DNA of 40,029 nt from an uncultured Dialister sp. (GCA_934193095.1 CAKPUX010000014.1:1-40029), one strand, 5' to 3'; counted from the stretch's first letter, positions 8,762-17,216 are shown. Program-made: numbers and translations. The notes: generated by a model not told the origin, from the letters alone.

Positions 8762-9475
8762 ATGTTTGAGAACAAGTCGACGATCATTTTTGATATGGAC
8801 GGGACGCTGATCGACTCCGTCGGCGTGTGGAACCAGGTAGACCTCCGGCTGATCCAAACGCTTGGCGGGCCTGCCATGGCAGAGGGCGATGTCCAGCAGA
8901 GAAGAGAGCGCTTCCTGAAGGAGCATCGGGATGCGGAGAAGCCGTATCTTTCTTACTGCGAGGAGCTGGGGAAAACGTATGCCTCTGCATGGCAGGCTGA
9001 AGACATTCTGCAGGAGCGTTACCGCATAGCGCAGCATTTCCTGAAGGAGGTCGTGGACTACAAGCCGGGCGCACCGGAGGTGCTCCATGCTTTCAAGAAA
9101 GACGGGAAGACACTCGTGATCGCCAGCACCACGCGCCGCGGCAATATGGAAGTATATCGGAAGGAAAATAAAAATATCCGCGGCAAAGCACCGCTTGATT
9201 CCTGCTTCACGAGGATCTACACGCAGGAAGATGCGCCGGAGATCAAGCCAAGCCCGGCCATCTACCTCAAGGTCATCGAGGATATGGGCCTTTCCAAAGA
9301 AGAATGCTTCATCTTCGAGGATTCGCTGGCGGGTGCGTCCGCGGCAAGAAATGCCGGCATCGACTTCGCCGTGATCTATGACCGCTACTCCGATACCGAC
9401 CGCGAAGAGCTAGATCAGATGACGCCGTATCAGTTTGGGGATTGGGAGGACGTGATGAAAGTCATTAGACGGTAA
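8762..9475 (+). CDS. HAD-superfamily hydrolase, beta-phosphoglucomutase-like
   Basis: The 237-residue protein carries all four HAD motifs: DMDGTLIDS (motif I, with nucleophile and acid/base Asp), the Ser/Thr of ASTTRR (motif II), the Lys of IKPSP (motif III) and EDSLAGASAA (motif IV). The helical cap between motifs I and II places it with the beta-phosphoglucomutase/phosphatase group. It probably acts on a small phosphorylated metabolite that cannot be specified. AAGGAG lies before the ATG and it follows the cupin gene by 9 nt. Confidence 0.85.
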   Translation: MFENKSTIIFDMDGTLIDSVGVWNQVDLRLIQTLGGPAMAEGDVQQRRERFLKEHRDAEKPYLSYCEELGKTYASAWQAEDILQERYRIAQHFLKEVVDYKPGAPEVLHAFKKDGKTLVIASTTRRGNMEVYRKENKNIRGKAPLDSCFTRIYTQEDAPEIKPSPAIYLKVIEDMGLSKEECFIFEDSLAGASAARNAGIDFAVIYDRYSDTDREELDQMTPYQFGDWEDVMKVIRR

Positions 9476-9644
9476 TAGGTTCAAAGGGTTCATTGGGTTC
9501 TACCGGTTCAACGGGGGATGGGTGGCGCATCAAAATGAAAAGGCGCCGCAGGTTTTTGATTTGAGAGAGTGCGTTATTTCTGAAAGATGAGAACCATGCC
9601 CTCCCTTTAGAACCCGCAGAACCCATCGAACCGGTTCCATCCCT
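9476..9644. repeat. Short repeat island before the mntP promoter
   Basis: A GGTTCA/GGTTC 9-nt array, a degenerate copy of the central hairpin (GTGGCGC ... GGCGCCGC, 9522-9549) and an AGAACCC array. It is the weakest copy of the hairpin in the window. Confidence 0.7.
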
Positions 9645-9673
9645 TTGACATCCGCTATTTTTCATGCTATCAT
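9645..9673 (+). promoter_or_regulatory. Promoter of the mntP riboswitch transcript
   Basis: TTGACA (9645-9650) and TATCAT (9668-9673) with a 17-nt spacer. The expected start near 9680 lies just before the riboswitch aptamer. Confidence 0.85.
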
Positions 9674-9683
9674 TCTCCCATAA

Positions 9684-9813
9684 GTGAGGGAGTAGCAACC
9701 ACTTCGGTGGAGCCCGTCAACATACTGGCAGTGACCCGTACATCCTGCCTGGCTTGCTTTAAAAATGCGAGACTCACGTGCATAGTTTTCGGCTGTGCGC
9801 GAGGTCTTTTTTT
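9684..9813 (+). ncRNA. yybP-ykoY manganese riboswitch with intrinsic terminator
   Basis: The conserved yybP-ykoY elements are present in order: GAGGGAGTAGC (9687-9696), GTCAACATACT (9716-9726) and GAGAC (9769-9773). The 3' end of the aptamer overlaps the left arm of a terminator (9771-9813, arms GACTCACGTGCATAG and CTGTGCGCGAGGTC, then seven T). Known members bind Mn2+. Here Mn2+ should stabilise the aptamer, block the terminator and turn on the downstream exporter mntP. Identification rests on the conserved boxes and the gene context; the fold was drawn by eye. Confidence 0.9.
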
Positions 9814-9906
9814 GTGGGAAGAAAGCGCTTGAAATGACCATGAGAGACTGGTCACGCATCCCTTTCGGCTAAGCCGCACAGCCCATTTCATTTCGGGGAG
9901 ATACCA

Positions 9907-10476
9907 ATGAGTGGTTTATTTATTTTGAACAGTGTCCTGCTCGGCGTGGGACTTGCGATGGACGCCTTTTCCGTCTCGCTGGCAAATGGCCTTGCGAATC
10001 ATTTCCTCCGCATCCGAAGCATGTGTCTCATCGCGGGGACCTTCGGTTTCTTCCAGTGGCTGATGCCGATGGCAGGCTGGGTGTGTGTGAACCGGATCAT
10101 CGATCTTTTTCAGGTGCTGCTCCCGCTCGTGCCGTGGGCATCGCTGGTCCTGCTCGTCGCCATCGGCGGGCTCATGATCCGCGACGGTCTCTCCGGAGAT
10201 GAAGAGGACGTCAAGGTCAGCGTGGGCTTCCGCTACCTCTTGCTCCAGGGGCTCGCGACTTCCATGGATGCGCTCTCCGTCGGCTTCACCTTGGCGGAGT
10301 ACCCCTTCGCCAAAGCGATGCTCGCAAGTATCATCATCGGCATCGTGACCTTCGCCATTTGCATCGCAGGGCTCTTCCTTGGGAAACGCTTCGGCATGAA
10401 GCTCGCGGATAAGGCGACCATCTTAGGCGGCGTGATCCTCATCGGGATCGGGCTGGAAATATTCTTCGGCGCGTGA
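9907..10476 (+). CDS. mntP: Manganese efflux pump MntP
   Basis: A 189-residue membrane protein with six hydrophobic segments arranged as two repeats. Each half carries a charged transport motif: GLAMDAFSVSLANG in the first helix and LATSMDALSVGF in the fourth, matching the acidic residues needed for Mn2+ export in E. coli MntP. The ribosome binding site is GGGGAG. The upstream yybP-ykoY riboswitch matches its role in protection from excess manganese. Confidence 0.95.
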   Translation: MSGLFILNSVLLGVGLAMDAFSVSLANGLANHFLRIRSMCLIAGTFGFFQWLMPMAGWVCVNRIIDLFQVLLPLVPWASLVLLVAIGGLMIRDGLSGDEEDVKVSVGFRYLLLQGLATSMDALSVGFTLAEYPFAKAMLASIIIGIVTFAICIAGLFLGKRFGMKLADKATILGGVILIGIGLEIFFGA

Positions 10477-10870
10477 GGACAGAGGGGTAACCCTTAGGGG
10501 GCTGCCCCCTTGATTGTGGAAGAAAGCTTTGCTCGAATGAGGAATGAAGGTGCGGCGCATAAAAATATAGAAGCGCCGCGGAGTATAGATGGTGGCGATG
10601 CCCGAAGGTGGTATTCAAGTCACTAGTCACTAGTCACTCGCGGCTCCTGATCCCTGGCCACTTCTTATTTCCAACTCTGGGAAAACTTTCAAGCGCAATC
10701 TATGGACGAGCCGCCCCTTGGGCTAACCCGAAATCTTTTCTGCTCTATATCAATTTTAGAAGACGCCCCTAGGTTTCTATGCCTTCCTCTCATATGCACC
10801 GCCTGCGACACGAGTAAATGCAAATAACAAGCATATACTTGTTCAATAAACGCTTTCCAAGCACTTTGCC
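10477..10870. repeat. Repeat island between mntP and tctC
   Basis: Includes the AGGGGGCTGCCCCCTTGATT module, the GCGGCGC hairpin (10552-10579), the GGCGATGCCCGAAGG module, AGTCACT heptamers (about 10615-10640) and the GGCTAACCC module (about 10720). The last roughly 120 bases are unique sequence without a recognisable gene. Confidence 0.85.
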
Positions 10871-10872
10871 TG

Positions 10873-10901
10873 TTGTTTACGAAAAAACAGAATGATAAAA
10901 T
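10873..10901 (+). promoter_or_regulatory. Candidate tctCBA promoter
   Basis: TTGTTT (10873-10878) and TAAAAT (10896-10901), 17 nt apart, about 110 nt before tctC. The match to consensus is moderate. Confidence 0.55.
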
Positions 10902-10914
10902 ATTTCTGATAAAC

Positions 10915-10971
10915 GTGCAACAGAATAGAGGGGCGATGAAGCCTTCAGAAAGACGGACTATCCTCTTGCAC
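10915..10971 (+). promoter_or_regulatory. Structured leader hairpin upstream of tctC
   Basis: GTGCAACAGAATAG (10915-10928) pairs with CTATCCTCTTGCAC (10958-10971) at 12 of 14 positions across a 29-nt loop. It would lie in the 5' leader, followed by a small GCATCT/AGATGC hairpin just before the ribosome binding site. A regulatory role is inferred; no known riboswitch class was recognised. Confidence 0.45.
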
Positions 10972-11012
10972 GATTTTGAGGGAGCATCTCGGAAGATGCA
11001 AGGAGGAAACCT

Positions 11013-12008
11013 ATGAATAAGAAACTGGCATTGCTCGGTGTCGCAGTTCTTTCTGCAGGCATTCTTTTCGCCGGCTGCGGAAACAAAGACAAGAAAGCCG
11101 CAGGCGACGCTGCGTGGAAACCAACAAAGGACGTCAAGGTCATCGTGGCGTACAAGGCGGGCTCCGGCACGGACACCGGTGCGCGTCTCTTGACGAACAG
11201 CGCGAAGAAATATGTCGGACAGACACTCGTCATCGAAAACAAACCGGGCGCTGACGGCAAGATCGGCTGGACGGAGCTTGCGAAATCCAAGCCGGACGGA
11301 CAGACCATCGGCTTCATCAACCTGCCGACCTACACCACGCTCGCGCAGATGGAAGGCTCTGCCTTCACGGACAAGTCCATCGTCCCGATCTGCAACCACC
11401 TGACAGAAACGGCTGTCGTCGTGGTCAAGAAGGATGCGAAGTGGAACAGCCTGAAGGAACTCGTTGCAGATGCACAGGCAAACCCGGGACAGCTGAAATG
11501 CTCTACGAATGGCGTGCAGGCTTCGAATCACACCGCAGCCCAGCTCCTCGCACAGTCTGCGAAATTTGAATACAACGCGGTTCCTTATGGCGGCACCGCT
11601 GACCAGCTCCTCGCTCTCCGTCAGGGCGAAGTCGATTTCTCCTGCGCGAAAGTCGCTGATGTGGCAAAACTCATCAAAGGCGACAGCGCAGAGCTGAAAG
11701 TTCTCGGCGTCTATGCGGAAAAGAGAGACCCGCAGCTCCCGGATGTACCGACCTTGGGCGAACTCGGCTACTATAATAAATGGTACGGCTCCGCGCGTGC
11801 CCTCGTCGCTCCGAAGGGCACCCCGGACAATGTGATCAAGTTCTACGAAGATGCGTTCAAGAAGACCATGGAAGATCCGGAAGTCAAGAAAGCCCATGAA
11901 AATGCGGGCATGGTCATCGACTTCAAAGACAGCAAAGCCCTTGGCCAGATGATCGCAGAACAGATGGACTTCTGCAAGAACGTTGTTTCTAAGCTGTATG
12001 CAAAATAA
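11013..12008 (+). CDS. tctC: Tripartite tricarboxylate transporter substrate-binding lipoprotein (TctC/BUG family)
   Basis: The 331-residue protein has a lipoprotein signal peptide (Lys-Lys, hydrophobic core, lipobox ending at Cys22 in LFAGCG) and then the BUG fold: KVIVAYKAGSGTDT near the start, VIENKPGADGKIG, and a C-terminal PDNVIKFYEDAFKK segment. BUG proteins bind carboxylates and deliver them to the TctAB permease encoded downstream. The ligand, possibly citrate or another organic acid, cannot be read from the sequence. AAGGAGG lies before the ATG. Confidence 0.92.
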   Translation: MNKKLALLGVAVLSAGILFAGCGNKDKKAAGDAAWKPTKDVKVIVAYKAGSGTDTGARLLTNSAKKYVGQTLVIENKPGADGKIGWTELAKSKPDGQTIGFINLPTYTTLAQMEGSAFTDKSIVPICNHLTETAVVVVKKDAKWNSLKELVADAQANPGQLKCSTNGVQASNHTAAQLLAQSAKFEYNAVPYGGTADQLLALRQGEVDFSCAKVADVAKLIKGDSAELKVLGVYAEKRDPQLPDVPTLGELGYYNKWYGSARALVAPKGTPDNVIKFYEDAFKKTMEDPEVKKAHENAGMVIDFKDSKALGQMIAEQMDFCKNVVSKLYAK

Positions 12009-12351
12009 TTGAGGGTGCAGGGCTCAGGTTGATAGGTTCAGGATTCGCAGCGTGATCCCTATTCTCTGGAAATCACAAAAGCGGGAAACGAGAAGGTGCA
12101 AACGCTCGTTTCTCGCTTCTGCTTTCTGGTGACTAGGGACTAGTGGCTAGGGATTAGGTTGGCGATACGAGAAAACCGCTGGTTTCAATTTTCCGCGGCG
12201 CTTTCGTAATTTTATGCGCCGCACCAACCCCATGGAACCTCTTGAACCTATAGAACCCGTTCCCCCTCTTTCGCATGCAATCACGAGGCGACACGCCCCA
12301 TGAGCCAACCCTGAATCCTTACCCCATTTTCCAAAGGAGTCAAACCATTTC
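12009..12351. repeat. Hairpin plus mosaic repeat island between tctC and tctB
   Basis: After a short GGTTCAGG stretch comes a strong hairpin (12080-12117, listed separately). Then follow a GACTAGG array, the GCGGCGC hairpin (12195-12222), a 9-nt GAACC array (about 12230-12262), the module GCCCCATGAGCCAACCC and the tctB ribosome binding site. Confidence 0.85.
12080..12117 (+). terminator. Intra-operon hairpin after tctC
   Basis: AGCGGGAAACGAG (12080-12092) pairs completely with CTCGTTTCTCGCT (12105-12117), with one G-T pair. The tail TCTGCTTTCT is only partly T-rich, so it may be a leaky terminator or mRNA-end stabiliser. Either would leave more binding protein than permease, as seen in many binding-protein transport operons. 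Confidence 0.65.
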
Positions 12352-12810
12352 ATGAAAAAATCAGATATCTATATCTGCGGCTTCATGTACGCTTTCAGTT
12401 TCTTTTTCCTCTACCTGACACAGAGCTTTCCCCTCGGGGCGCGGCACTATCCGCACTTCGTCATCGGGCTCCTGCTCATTCTCACCACTGTCCGCGTGGG
12501 GCAGATGGTGCGTGACTACCGGAGAGAAAAAACTTCGGAAAACGACATGCCGGTCCTCTTCGACGGCTTTATGCCGAAACAATTCTGGACCATGTTTGCG
12601 GCCTTCATCCTCTACTTTGTCATGATGTACCTCGTCGGTTTCTATCCCGCATCCCTGGTCTACCTGCTCTTCTGTCTGAAATTCTTCAAGATCCGTCCGC
12701 TCTACATTCTGCTGGTCCTCGCCGGTATGGTGGTGCTGGTATTCGGTACCTTTGATCTCTTCTTGAATGTGCCCCTTCCGATGGGCATGCTCATCGAAGA
12801 CTTGCTCTAA
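12352..12810 (+). CDS. tctB: Tripartite tricarboxylate transporter small permease subunit TctB
   Basis: A 152-residue protein with four hydrophobic segments (about residues 5-25, 30-45, 80-100, 105-145) in the TctB/DUF1468 pattern: the small membrane subunit paired with TctA. Its ribosome binding site is AAAGGAG and tctA starts 12 nt after its stop. Position between TctC and TctA makes the assignment secure, although sequence conservation in this subunit is low. Confidence 0.88.
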   Translation: MKKSDIYICGFMYAFSFFFLYLTQSFPLGARHYPHFVIGLLLILTTVRVGQMVRDYRREKTSENDMPVLFDGFMPKQFWTMFAAFILYFVMMYLVGFYPASLVYLLFCLKFFKIRPLYILLVLAGMVVLVFGTFDLFLNVPLPMGMLIEDLL

Positions 12811-12822
12811 GGAGGAAATGAC

Positions 12823-14331
12823 ATGGATGCGAATACATTAGCACTGATGGCCCAGGGCTTCGGTAATGCTCTGGACCCCATGAATCTTCTCATGATGGTG
12901 ATCGGCGTCACCATCGGCGTCATTGTCGGCTGCATGCCAGGGCTCTCCGCGGCGATGGGCGTCGCGCTCCTCCTGCCTCTTACCTTCGGGATGAAGGCAG
13001 AAACGGGCCTCATCATGCTCGGCGGCATTTACTGCGGCGCCATCTTCGGCGGCTCTATCTGCGCCATCCTGATCCACACCCCGGGCACTCCGGCTTCGGC
13101 TGCGACCGCACTCGACGGCTATGAGCTCACCAAACAGGGACGCGCGGGCAAAGCGCTCGGCACCGCCTGCACCGCTTCTTTCTTCGGCGGGCTTCTCTCC
13201 TGCATTTCCCTCTACTTCTTCGCACCGCTCCTTGCAGAGCTTGCGATGAAATTCGGCAGTCCGGAATATTTCTGGCTCGCCCTCTTCGGACTCACCATCA
13301 TCGCCGGCGTCACCACCGGCTCCATGGTCAAGGGCCTCATGAGCGGCGCCTTCGGGCTCATCCTCTCCACCATCGGCATGGACCCGATGGAAGGGACCGC
13401 GCGCTACATGTTTGGTGTTGATGAGCTTTACAACGGCATCAATGTCACCTGCGCGATGATCGGACTTTTCTCCATGTCCCAAGTCTTTATCCTCATGGAA
13501 AAAGCCATCAAGGAACGCGGAAACATTGTGAAATTCAAAGACTCCGTGCTGCTCAAAGCCCATGAACTGAAACAGATCGCGCCGACCGTCATCCGCTCAT
13601 GGCTTATCGGGAACATCATCGGCATTCTTCCTGGCGCGGGCGCCTCCATCGCCTGCTTCCTCGGCTACAATACTGCCAAGCAGTTCTCCAAGACACCGGA
13701 GAAATTTGGGCACGGCTCCATCGAAGGCGTCGCGGGCTCCGAAGCAGCGAACAACGCCGTCACCGGCGGCTCGCTCATCCCGACGCTGACTCTCGGCATC
13801 CCGGGTGAATCCGTCACCGCCGTCCTCATGGGCGGCCTCATCATCCAGGGCCTCCAGCCGGGGCCGGAGCTTTTCACGAAATATGCACCGATGACCTACA
13901 CCTTCTTCGCCGGCTTCGTCATCGTACAGTTCTTCATGCTCCTCATCGGACTCGGCGGCTGCCGCATCTTCGCGCACATCGCCAAGATCTCCGATGCCAT
14001 CCTCATCCCGTGCATCTTCGTCCTCTGCGTCGTCGGCTCTTTCGCCATCAATAACAGCTTCGTCGACGTCGTCCTCATGTTCATCTTCGGCGTCATGGGA
14101 TACCTCATGCGTAAGATGGGCCTCAATACCGCTGCCGTCGTCCTCGCCCTCATCTTAGGGCCGATCGGCGAGCGTGGCCTGAGGAGAAGCCTCACCCTTT
14201 CGGGCAACGACATTTCCATCCTCTTCTCCACCCCGATCTGCTGGGTCCTCATCATCCTCTGCGTCCTCTCCGCCTTCTCCCCGCTCCTCATGGACTGGCT
14301 GAAGAAAGGGAAGGCAGCGATCAAGGGATAA
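12823..14331 (+). CDS. tctA: Tripartite tricarboxylate transporter large permease subunit TctA
   Basis: A 502-residue, highly hydrophobic protein with about 12 membrane spans. It has the TctA family hallmarks GCMPGLSAAMGVALLLP near residues 30-46, GGIYCGAIFGGSICAIL, and the second-half repeat GILPGAGASIACFLGY with TLGIPGES. It forms the sodium- or proton-coupled channel fed by TctC. AAGGAGG precedes the ATG and a strong terminator lies 12 nt after its stop. Confidence 0.95.
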   Translation: MDANTLALMAQGFGNALDPMNLLMMVIGVTIGVIVGCMPGLSAAMGVALLLPLTFGMKAETGLIMLGGIYCGAIFGGSICAILIHTPGTPASAATALDGYELTKQGRAGKALGTACTASFFGGLLSCISLYFFAPLLAELAMKFGSPEYFWLALFGLTIIAGVTTGSMVKGLMSGAFGLILSTIGMDPMEGTARYMFGVDELYNGINVTCAMIGLFSMSQVFILMEKAIKERGNIVKFKDSVLLKAHELKQIAPTVIRSWLIGNIIGILPGAGASIACFLGYNTAKQFSKTPEKFGHGSIEGVAGSEAANNAVTGGSLIPTLTLGIPGESVTAVLMGGLIIQGLQPGPELFTKYAPMTYTFFAGFVIVQFFMLLIGLGGCRIFAHIAKISDAILIPCIFVLCVVGSFAINNSFVDVVLMFIFGVMGYLMRKMGLNTAAVVLALILGPIGERGLRRSLTLSGNDISILFSTPICWVLIILCVLSAFSPLLMDWLKKGKAAIKG

Positions 14332-14343
14332 TTCGTTGCAGCC

Positions 14344-14373
14344 AAAAAAGCACCGCAAAAGCGGTGCTTTTTT
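14344..14373 (+). terminator. Intrinsic terminator of tctCBA
   Basis: AAAAAAGCACCGC, loop AAAA, GCGGTGCTTTTTT. A perfect symmetric stem with a T run. Confidence 0.95.
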
Positions 14374-14421
14374 GTTGCTGGTGACTAGTGACTTCAAATT
14401 CAAATAACTTTTCTCAAAGAC

Positions 14422-14450
14422 TGGAAAAAGAGCGGAAAGTATGGTATCAT
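14422..14450 (+). promoter_or_regulatory. Candidate tRNA-Gly promoter
   Basis: TGGAAA (14422-14427) and TATCAT (14445-14450) with a 17-nt spacer, ending 16 nt before the tRNA. The -35 box is weak. Confidence 0.5.
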
Positions 14451-14466
14451 CTATGCATATGAGTAT

Positions 14467-14540
14467 GCGGGTGTAGTTCATCGGTAGAACGCCAGCTTCC
14501 CAAGCTGGACAGGAGGGTTCGACTCCCTTCATCCGCTCCA
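14467..14540 (+). tRNA. tRNA-Gly (anticodon CCC)
   Basis: A full cloverleaf: acceptor arms GCGGGTG/CATCCGC (one G-T pair), D arm with GTTCATCGGTAGAAC, anticodon stem CCAGC/GCTGG with loop TTCCCAA giving anticodon CCC, T arm GAGGGTTCGACTCCCTT, discriminator T and encoded CCA. It reads GGG glycine codons. Confidence 0.97.
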
Positions 14541-14550
14541 CGGACATGTC

Positions 14551-14575
14551 AGGAGCCCTTGCGGGCTCCTTTTTT
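14551..14575 (+). terminator. Intrinsic terminator after tRNA-Gly
   Basis: AGGAGCCC TTGC GGGCTCCT followed by T residues, 10 nt after the tRNA CCA end. Confidence 0.92.
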
Positions 14576-14580
14576 GTGTC

Positions 14581-14755
14581 TCAAATCGATTTCAATGCAA
14601 GTTTAATTCAAGTTCAATTCAAGAAAGTGAATTGAAATGCCCAATTCAATTCACTTTCTTGAATTGAATTGGGGAAATTTGAATTGAATTAACGAATGGG
14701 TTGAGTTAAAATGAATTAAATTGAATTGAAATCACTTGAAATGATATTTCAATAA
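14581..14755. repeat. AT-rich AATTGAA/TTCAATT array with a perfect 24-bp inverted repeat
   Basis: About ten AATTGAA or TTCAATT words are packed here. Within them, 14613-14636 and 14645-14668 are exact reverse complements (24 of 24) separated by 8 nt (ATGCCCAA). Base composition is far more AT-rich than the neighbourhood. It lies between the tRNA terminator and the AlbA_2-domain gene, so it may be a multi-site operator or the edge of an acquired segment. There is no T run typical of a terminator. Confidence 0.85.
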
Positions 14756-14770
14756 AGGGAGGGCGGTATC

Positions 14771-16426
14771 ATGTGTGAGTTGCCGAAGAAAGAGACGTTG
14801 ACTGTTGAATTCAAAAGTGACAGGGGCAAGGGATACTCGGACGAAGGACTGGTGGATGAGATTGTCGGCATGACGAATACAGAGGGGGGCACGCTCTATT
14901 TGGGTATCGAAGATGATGGGCGAGTGAGTGGGATCGTGAAGCATCATCAGGATCCGATCGGGCTGGCAGCGCTTATTGCCAACCGCACGCGTCCATCCTT
15001 GTCGGTGCGGACGGAAATTCTTTATAGCGATGATCTGCCGGTGATGGCGATTTCTATCCCCAAAAGCTACTCAGTGATTGCTACCGTGTCGGGGAAAATC
15101 TTAAAGCGGAGACTGAAAGTGGATGGAAGTCCGGAAGTCATTCCCATGTATCCCTATGAAATCTACACGCGTTTGTCGGATTTACGGAAGCTAGACTTCT
15201 CGGCGCAGCCCATCCAGGAAGGGACGGCCGAGGACCTGGATCCCAATCAGCTGTTCCGCCTGCGGGAGACCATTCAGAATCAGAATGGAGATCAGCAGCT
15301 GCTTGCGTTATCAGACGAGGAACTCGAGCAGGCACTGCGTCTGACAGTACGCGTGGGGGAAGCGGTATACCCCACGCTGACGGGGCTTTTGCTGGTGGGA
15401 AAAGAGTCGAGCCTGAAGCGGCTTATTCCGACGGCCGGTGCGGTTTTCCAGGTGATGCAGGGAACCCGGGTCGTGATGAATGAATCGTTCACGAAGCCCA
15501 TCGTTGAACTGGTGGAGCTGTTTTCCTCGTACATGAAGGCGTGGAACCCGGAGAAAGAATTCGACTACGGCCTGTTCCGCATTCCGATTCCTGAGTTTTC
15601 GAGGCCGGCTTTTCGCGAGGGCTTGATCAATGCGTTTGCCCATCGGGATTACTCTATGATGGGAAGTGTGCGCATTCAGGTCAGCGATGAGGGGCTGACC
15701 ATCAGCAATCCAGGCGGATTCATTGAAGGGATTACGCTGGAAAATTTGCTGACAGCGGAACCCTGCGGACGAAATCCACTGCTGTCTGATGCATTGAAAC
15801 GAATCGGACTGGCGGAACGGACTGGACGTGGCATTGACCGCATCTTTGAAGGCTCGATCACCTTTGGCCGTCCCTGGCCTGATTATTCGGAGTCGACTGC
15901 GAAGCAGGTGACGCTTTTCATCCCTCGTGCCAAAGCGGATACAGAATTCATCCAGATGGTTATGGATGAGCAGAAATCCATAGGACATCCGCTGGCCATC
16001 AATACCCTTTTGATTCTCTCGGTGTTGTATAGTGAACGTAAAGTCAGCGAACATGATTTGGCAGAGCGGATTCATATTTCTCTGACGCGACTGAAGCCTC
16101 TGATCGAGACACTGATCGAGCGCGGCGTGGTGGAGGAAATTGGTCGTACTTCGCAGCGAATGCTGATGCTTGGGCAGAAAGTCTATCGCAAGACGGGAAA
16201 ATCGAAGGAGTATACACGCCAGAGAGGAATTGATCAGGTGCGTTTTCCTGAAATGATATTGAAACTGGCGGAAAGTCAGAATGGTGCCGTCACGAAAACG
16301 GATGTGGCGGAGCTCCTCCATGTTTCAAAACCGAAGGCATATGAGCTTTTACAACAGCTTTGTGAAGAGCGCCAGCTGGTGCTGACTGGACGAGGCCGCT
16401 ATGCCAAATATGAACTCAGCAAATGA
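14771..16426 (+). CDS. AlbA_2 (Schlafen-like) / HATPase_c_4 putative transcriptional regulator
   Basis: A 551-residue protein. Residues about 10-125 form an AlbA_2 domain (TVEFKSD, TEGGTLYLGIEDDG). About 265-375 is a GHKL-type ATPase core: REGLINAFAHRDYS, ISNPGGF, RNPLL, and GRGIDR. The C-terminal third holds winged-helix segments, the last being LHVSKPKAYELLQQL. Such proteins are usually annotated as ATP-dependent DNA-binding regulators with unknown signals; some AlbA_2 proteins belong to defence islands. The gene sits alone between tRNA-Gly and tatD, has no mosaic repeats on either side and lies behind an unusual AT-rich array, hinting at acquisition at the tRNA. Confidence 0.82.
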   Translation: MCELPKKETLTVEFKSDRGKGYSDEGLVDEIVGMTNTEGGTLYLGIEDDGRVSGIVKHHQDPIGLAALIANRTRPSLSVRTEILYSDDLPVMAISIPKSYSVIATVSGKILKRRLKVDGSPEVIPMYPYEIYTRLSDLRKLDFSAQPIQEGTAEDLDPNQLFRLRETIQNQNGDQQLLALSDEELEQALRLTVRVGEAVYPTLTGLLLVGKESSLKRLIPTAGAVFQVMQGTRVVMNESFTKPIVELVELFSSYMKAWNPEKEFDYGLFRIPIPEFSRPAFREGLINAFAHRDYSMMGSVRIQVSDEGLTISNPGGFIEGITLENLLTAEPCGRNPLLSDALKRIGLAERTGRGIDRIFEGSITFGRPWPDYSESTAKQVTLFIPRAKADTEFIQMVMDEQKSIGHPLAINTLLILSVLYSERKVSEHDLAERIHISLTRLKPLIETLIERGVVEEIGRTSQRMLMLGQKVYRKTGKSKEYTRQRGIDQVRFPEMILKLAESQNGAVTKTDVAELLHVSKPKAYELLQQLCEERQLVLTGRGRYAKYELSK

Positions 16427-16439
16427 AAGGATGAACGCT

Positions 16440-17216
16440 ATGCCATACACCTACTACGATATCGGATTGAATCTTTTTACGAAATCCTTTCCCCGCCCGG
16501 AGAAGATCATCGAGGACGCGCATGCCGCGGGGATCCAGTGCATTTTGACGGGCTCAGAGGCGGAGGAGAATGAGCTTGTGAATGATTTCACGAAGACTCA
16601 TGACGTCTACGGGACGGCGGGGATCCATCCGCACAGCGCTGACGAAGCGAGCGAGGAGGACGTGGCGCGCATCGAGGAAATATTGACTACGAATCCCCGC
16701 ATCCTGGCGGTGGGGGAGACGGGGCTTGACTATGACCGCATGTACAGCAGGAAGGAGAATCAGATCCACTACTTCAAGGAGCTGATCGCGCTCGCAGAAA
16801 AAATGAGGAAGCCGCTTTTCCTTCATGAGCGGGACGCAGCGGAGGACTTCATCGCCTGCTTTGCCGGGCACGAATCCATCTGTCCGCGCTCAGTCGTCCA
16901 CTGCTATACAGGAAATAAGGAAACGCTCGAGAGGCTCCTTTCGATGGGCTTCTATATCGGCATCACGGGCTGGATCTGTGATGAGCGGCGCGCAGATGAC
17001 CTGCGCGAGGCAGTGACGATCCTTCCGCTGGACCGCGTGATGATCGAGACGGATGCGCCCTACCTCACGCCGCGCGGATTCCATCTGCCGAGGACGAATG
17101 TTCCGCAGAATATCACGTATGTGGCGAGGGCGCTCGCGCACTACATGGGCGTTCCTACGGAAGTGCTCGCAGCACACGCGAAGGAGAATACGGAGCGGTT
17201 CTGGGGAATCAGATAG
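16440..17216 (+). CDS. tatD: TatD-family metal-dependent DNase
   Basis: The 258-residue protein matches the TatD subgroup proper, with an N-terminal YDIGLNL, TAGIHPH, GETGLDYDR, the histidine-containing LFLHERDA, VVHCYTG, GITGWICDERR and IETDAPYL. These carry the metal-binding Glu, His and Asp of the TIM-barrel amidohydrolase superfamily. TatD acts as a 3'-5' exonuclease in DNA repair and turnover. The start at 16440 has GAAAGG nine bases upstream; the in-frame ATG at 16431 is too close to it. It begins 13 nt after the AlbA_2 gene, so the two may share a transcript. Confidence 0.92.
   Translation: MPYTYYDIGLNLFTKSFPRPEKIIEDAHAAGIQCILTGSEAEENELVNDFTKTHDVYGTAGIHPHSADEASEEDVARIEEILTTNPRILAVGETGLDYDRMYSRKENQIHYFKELIALAEKMRKPLFLHERDAAEDFIACFAGHESICPRSVVHCYTGNKETLERLLSMGFYIGITGWICDERRADDLREAVTILPLDRVMIETDAPYLTPRGFHLPRTNVPQNITYVARALAHYMGVPTEVLAAHAKENTERFWGIR

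Noticed and set aside
10689..11897. A 402-codon minus-strand frame opposite tctC
   Set aside because: It is the antisense shadow of tctC, a well-supported gene with signal peptide and ribosome binding site; GC-rich codon bias creates long antisense frames here.
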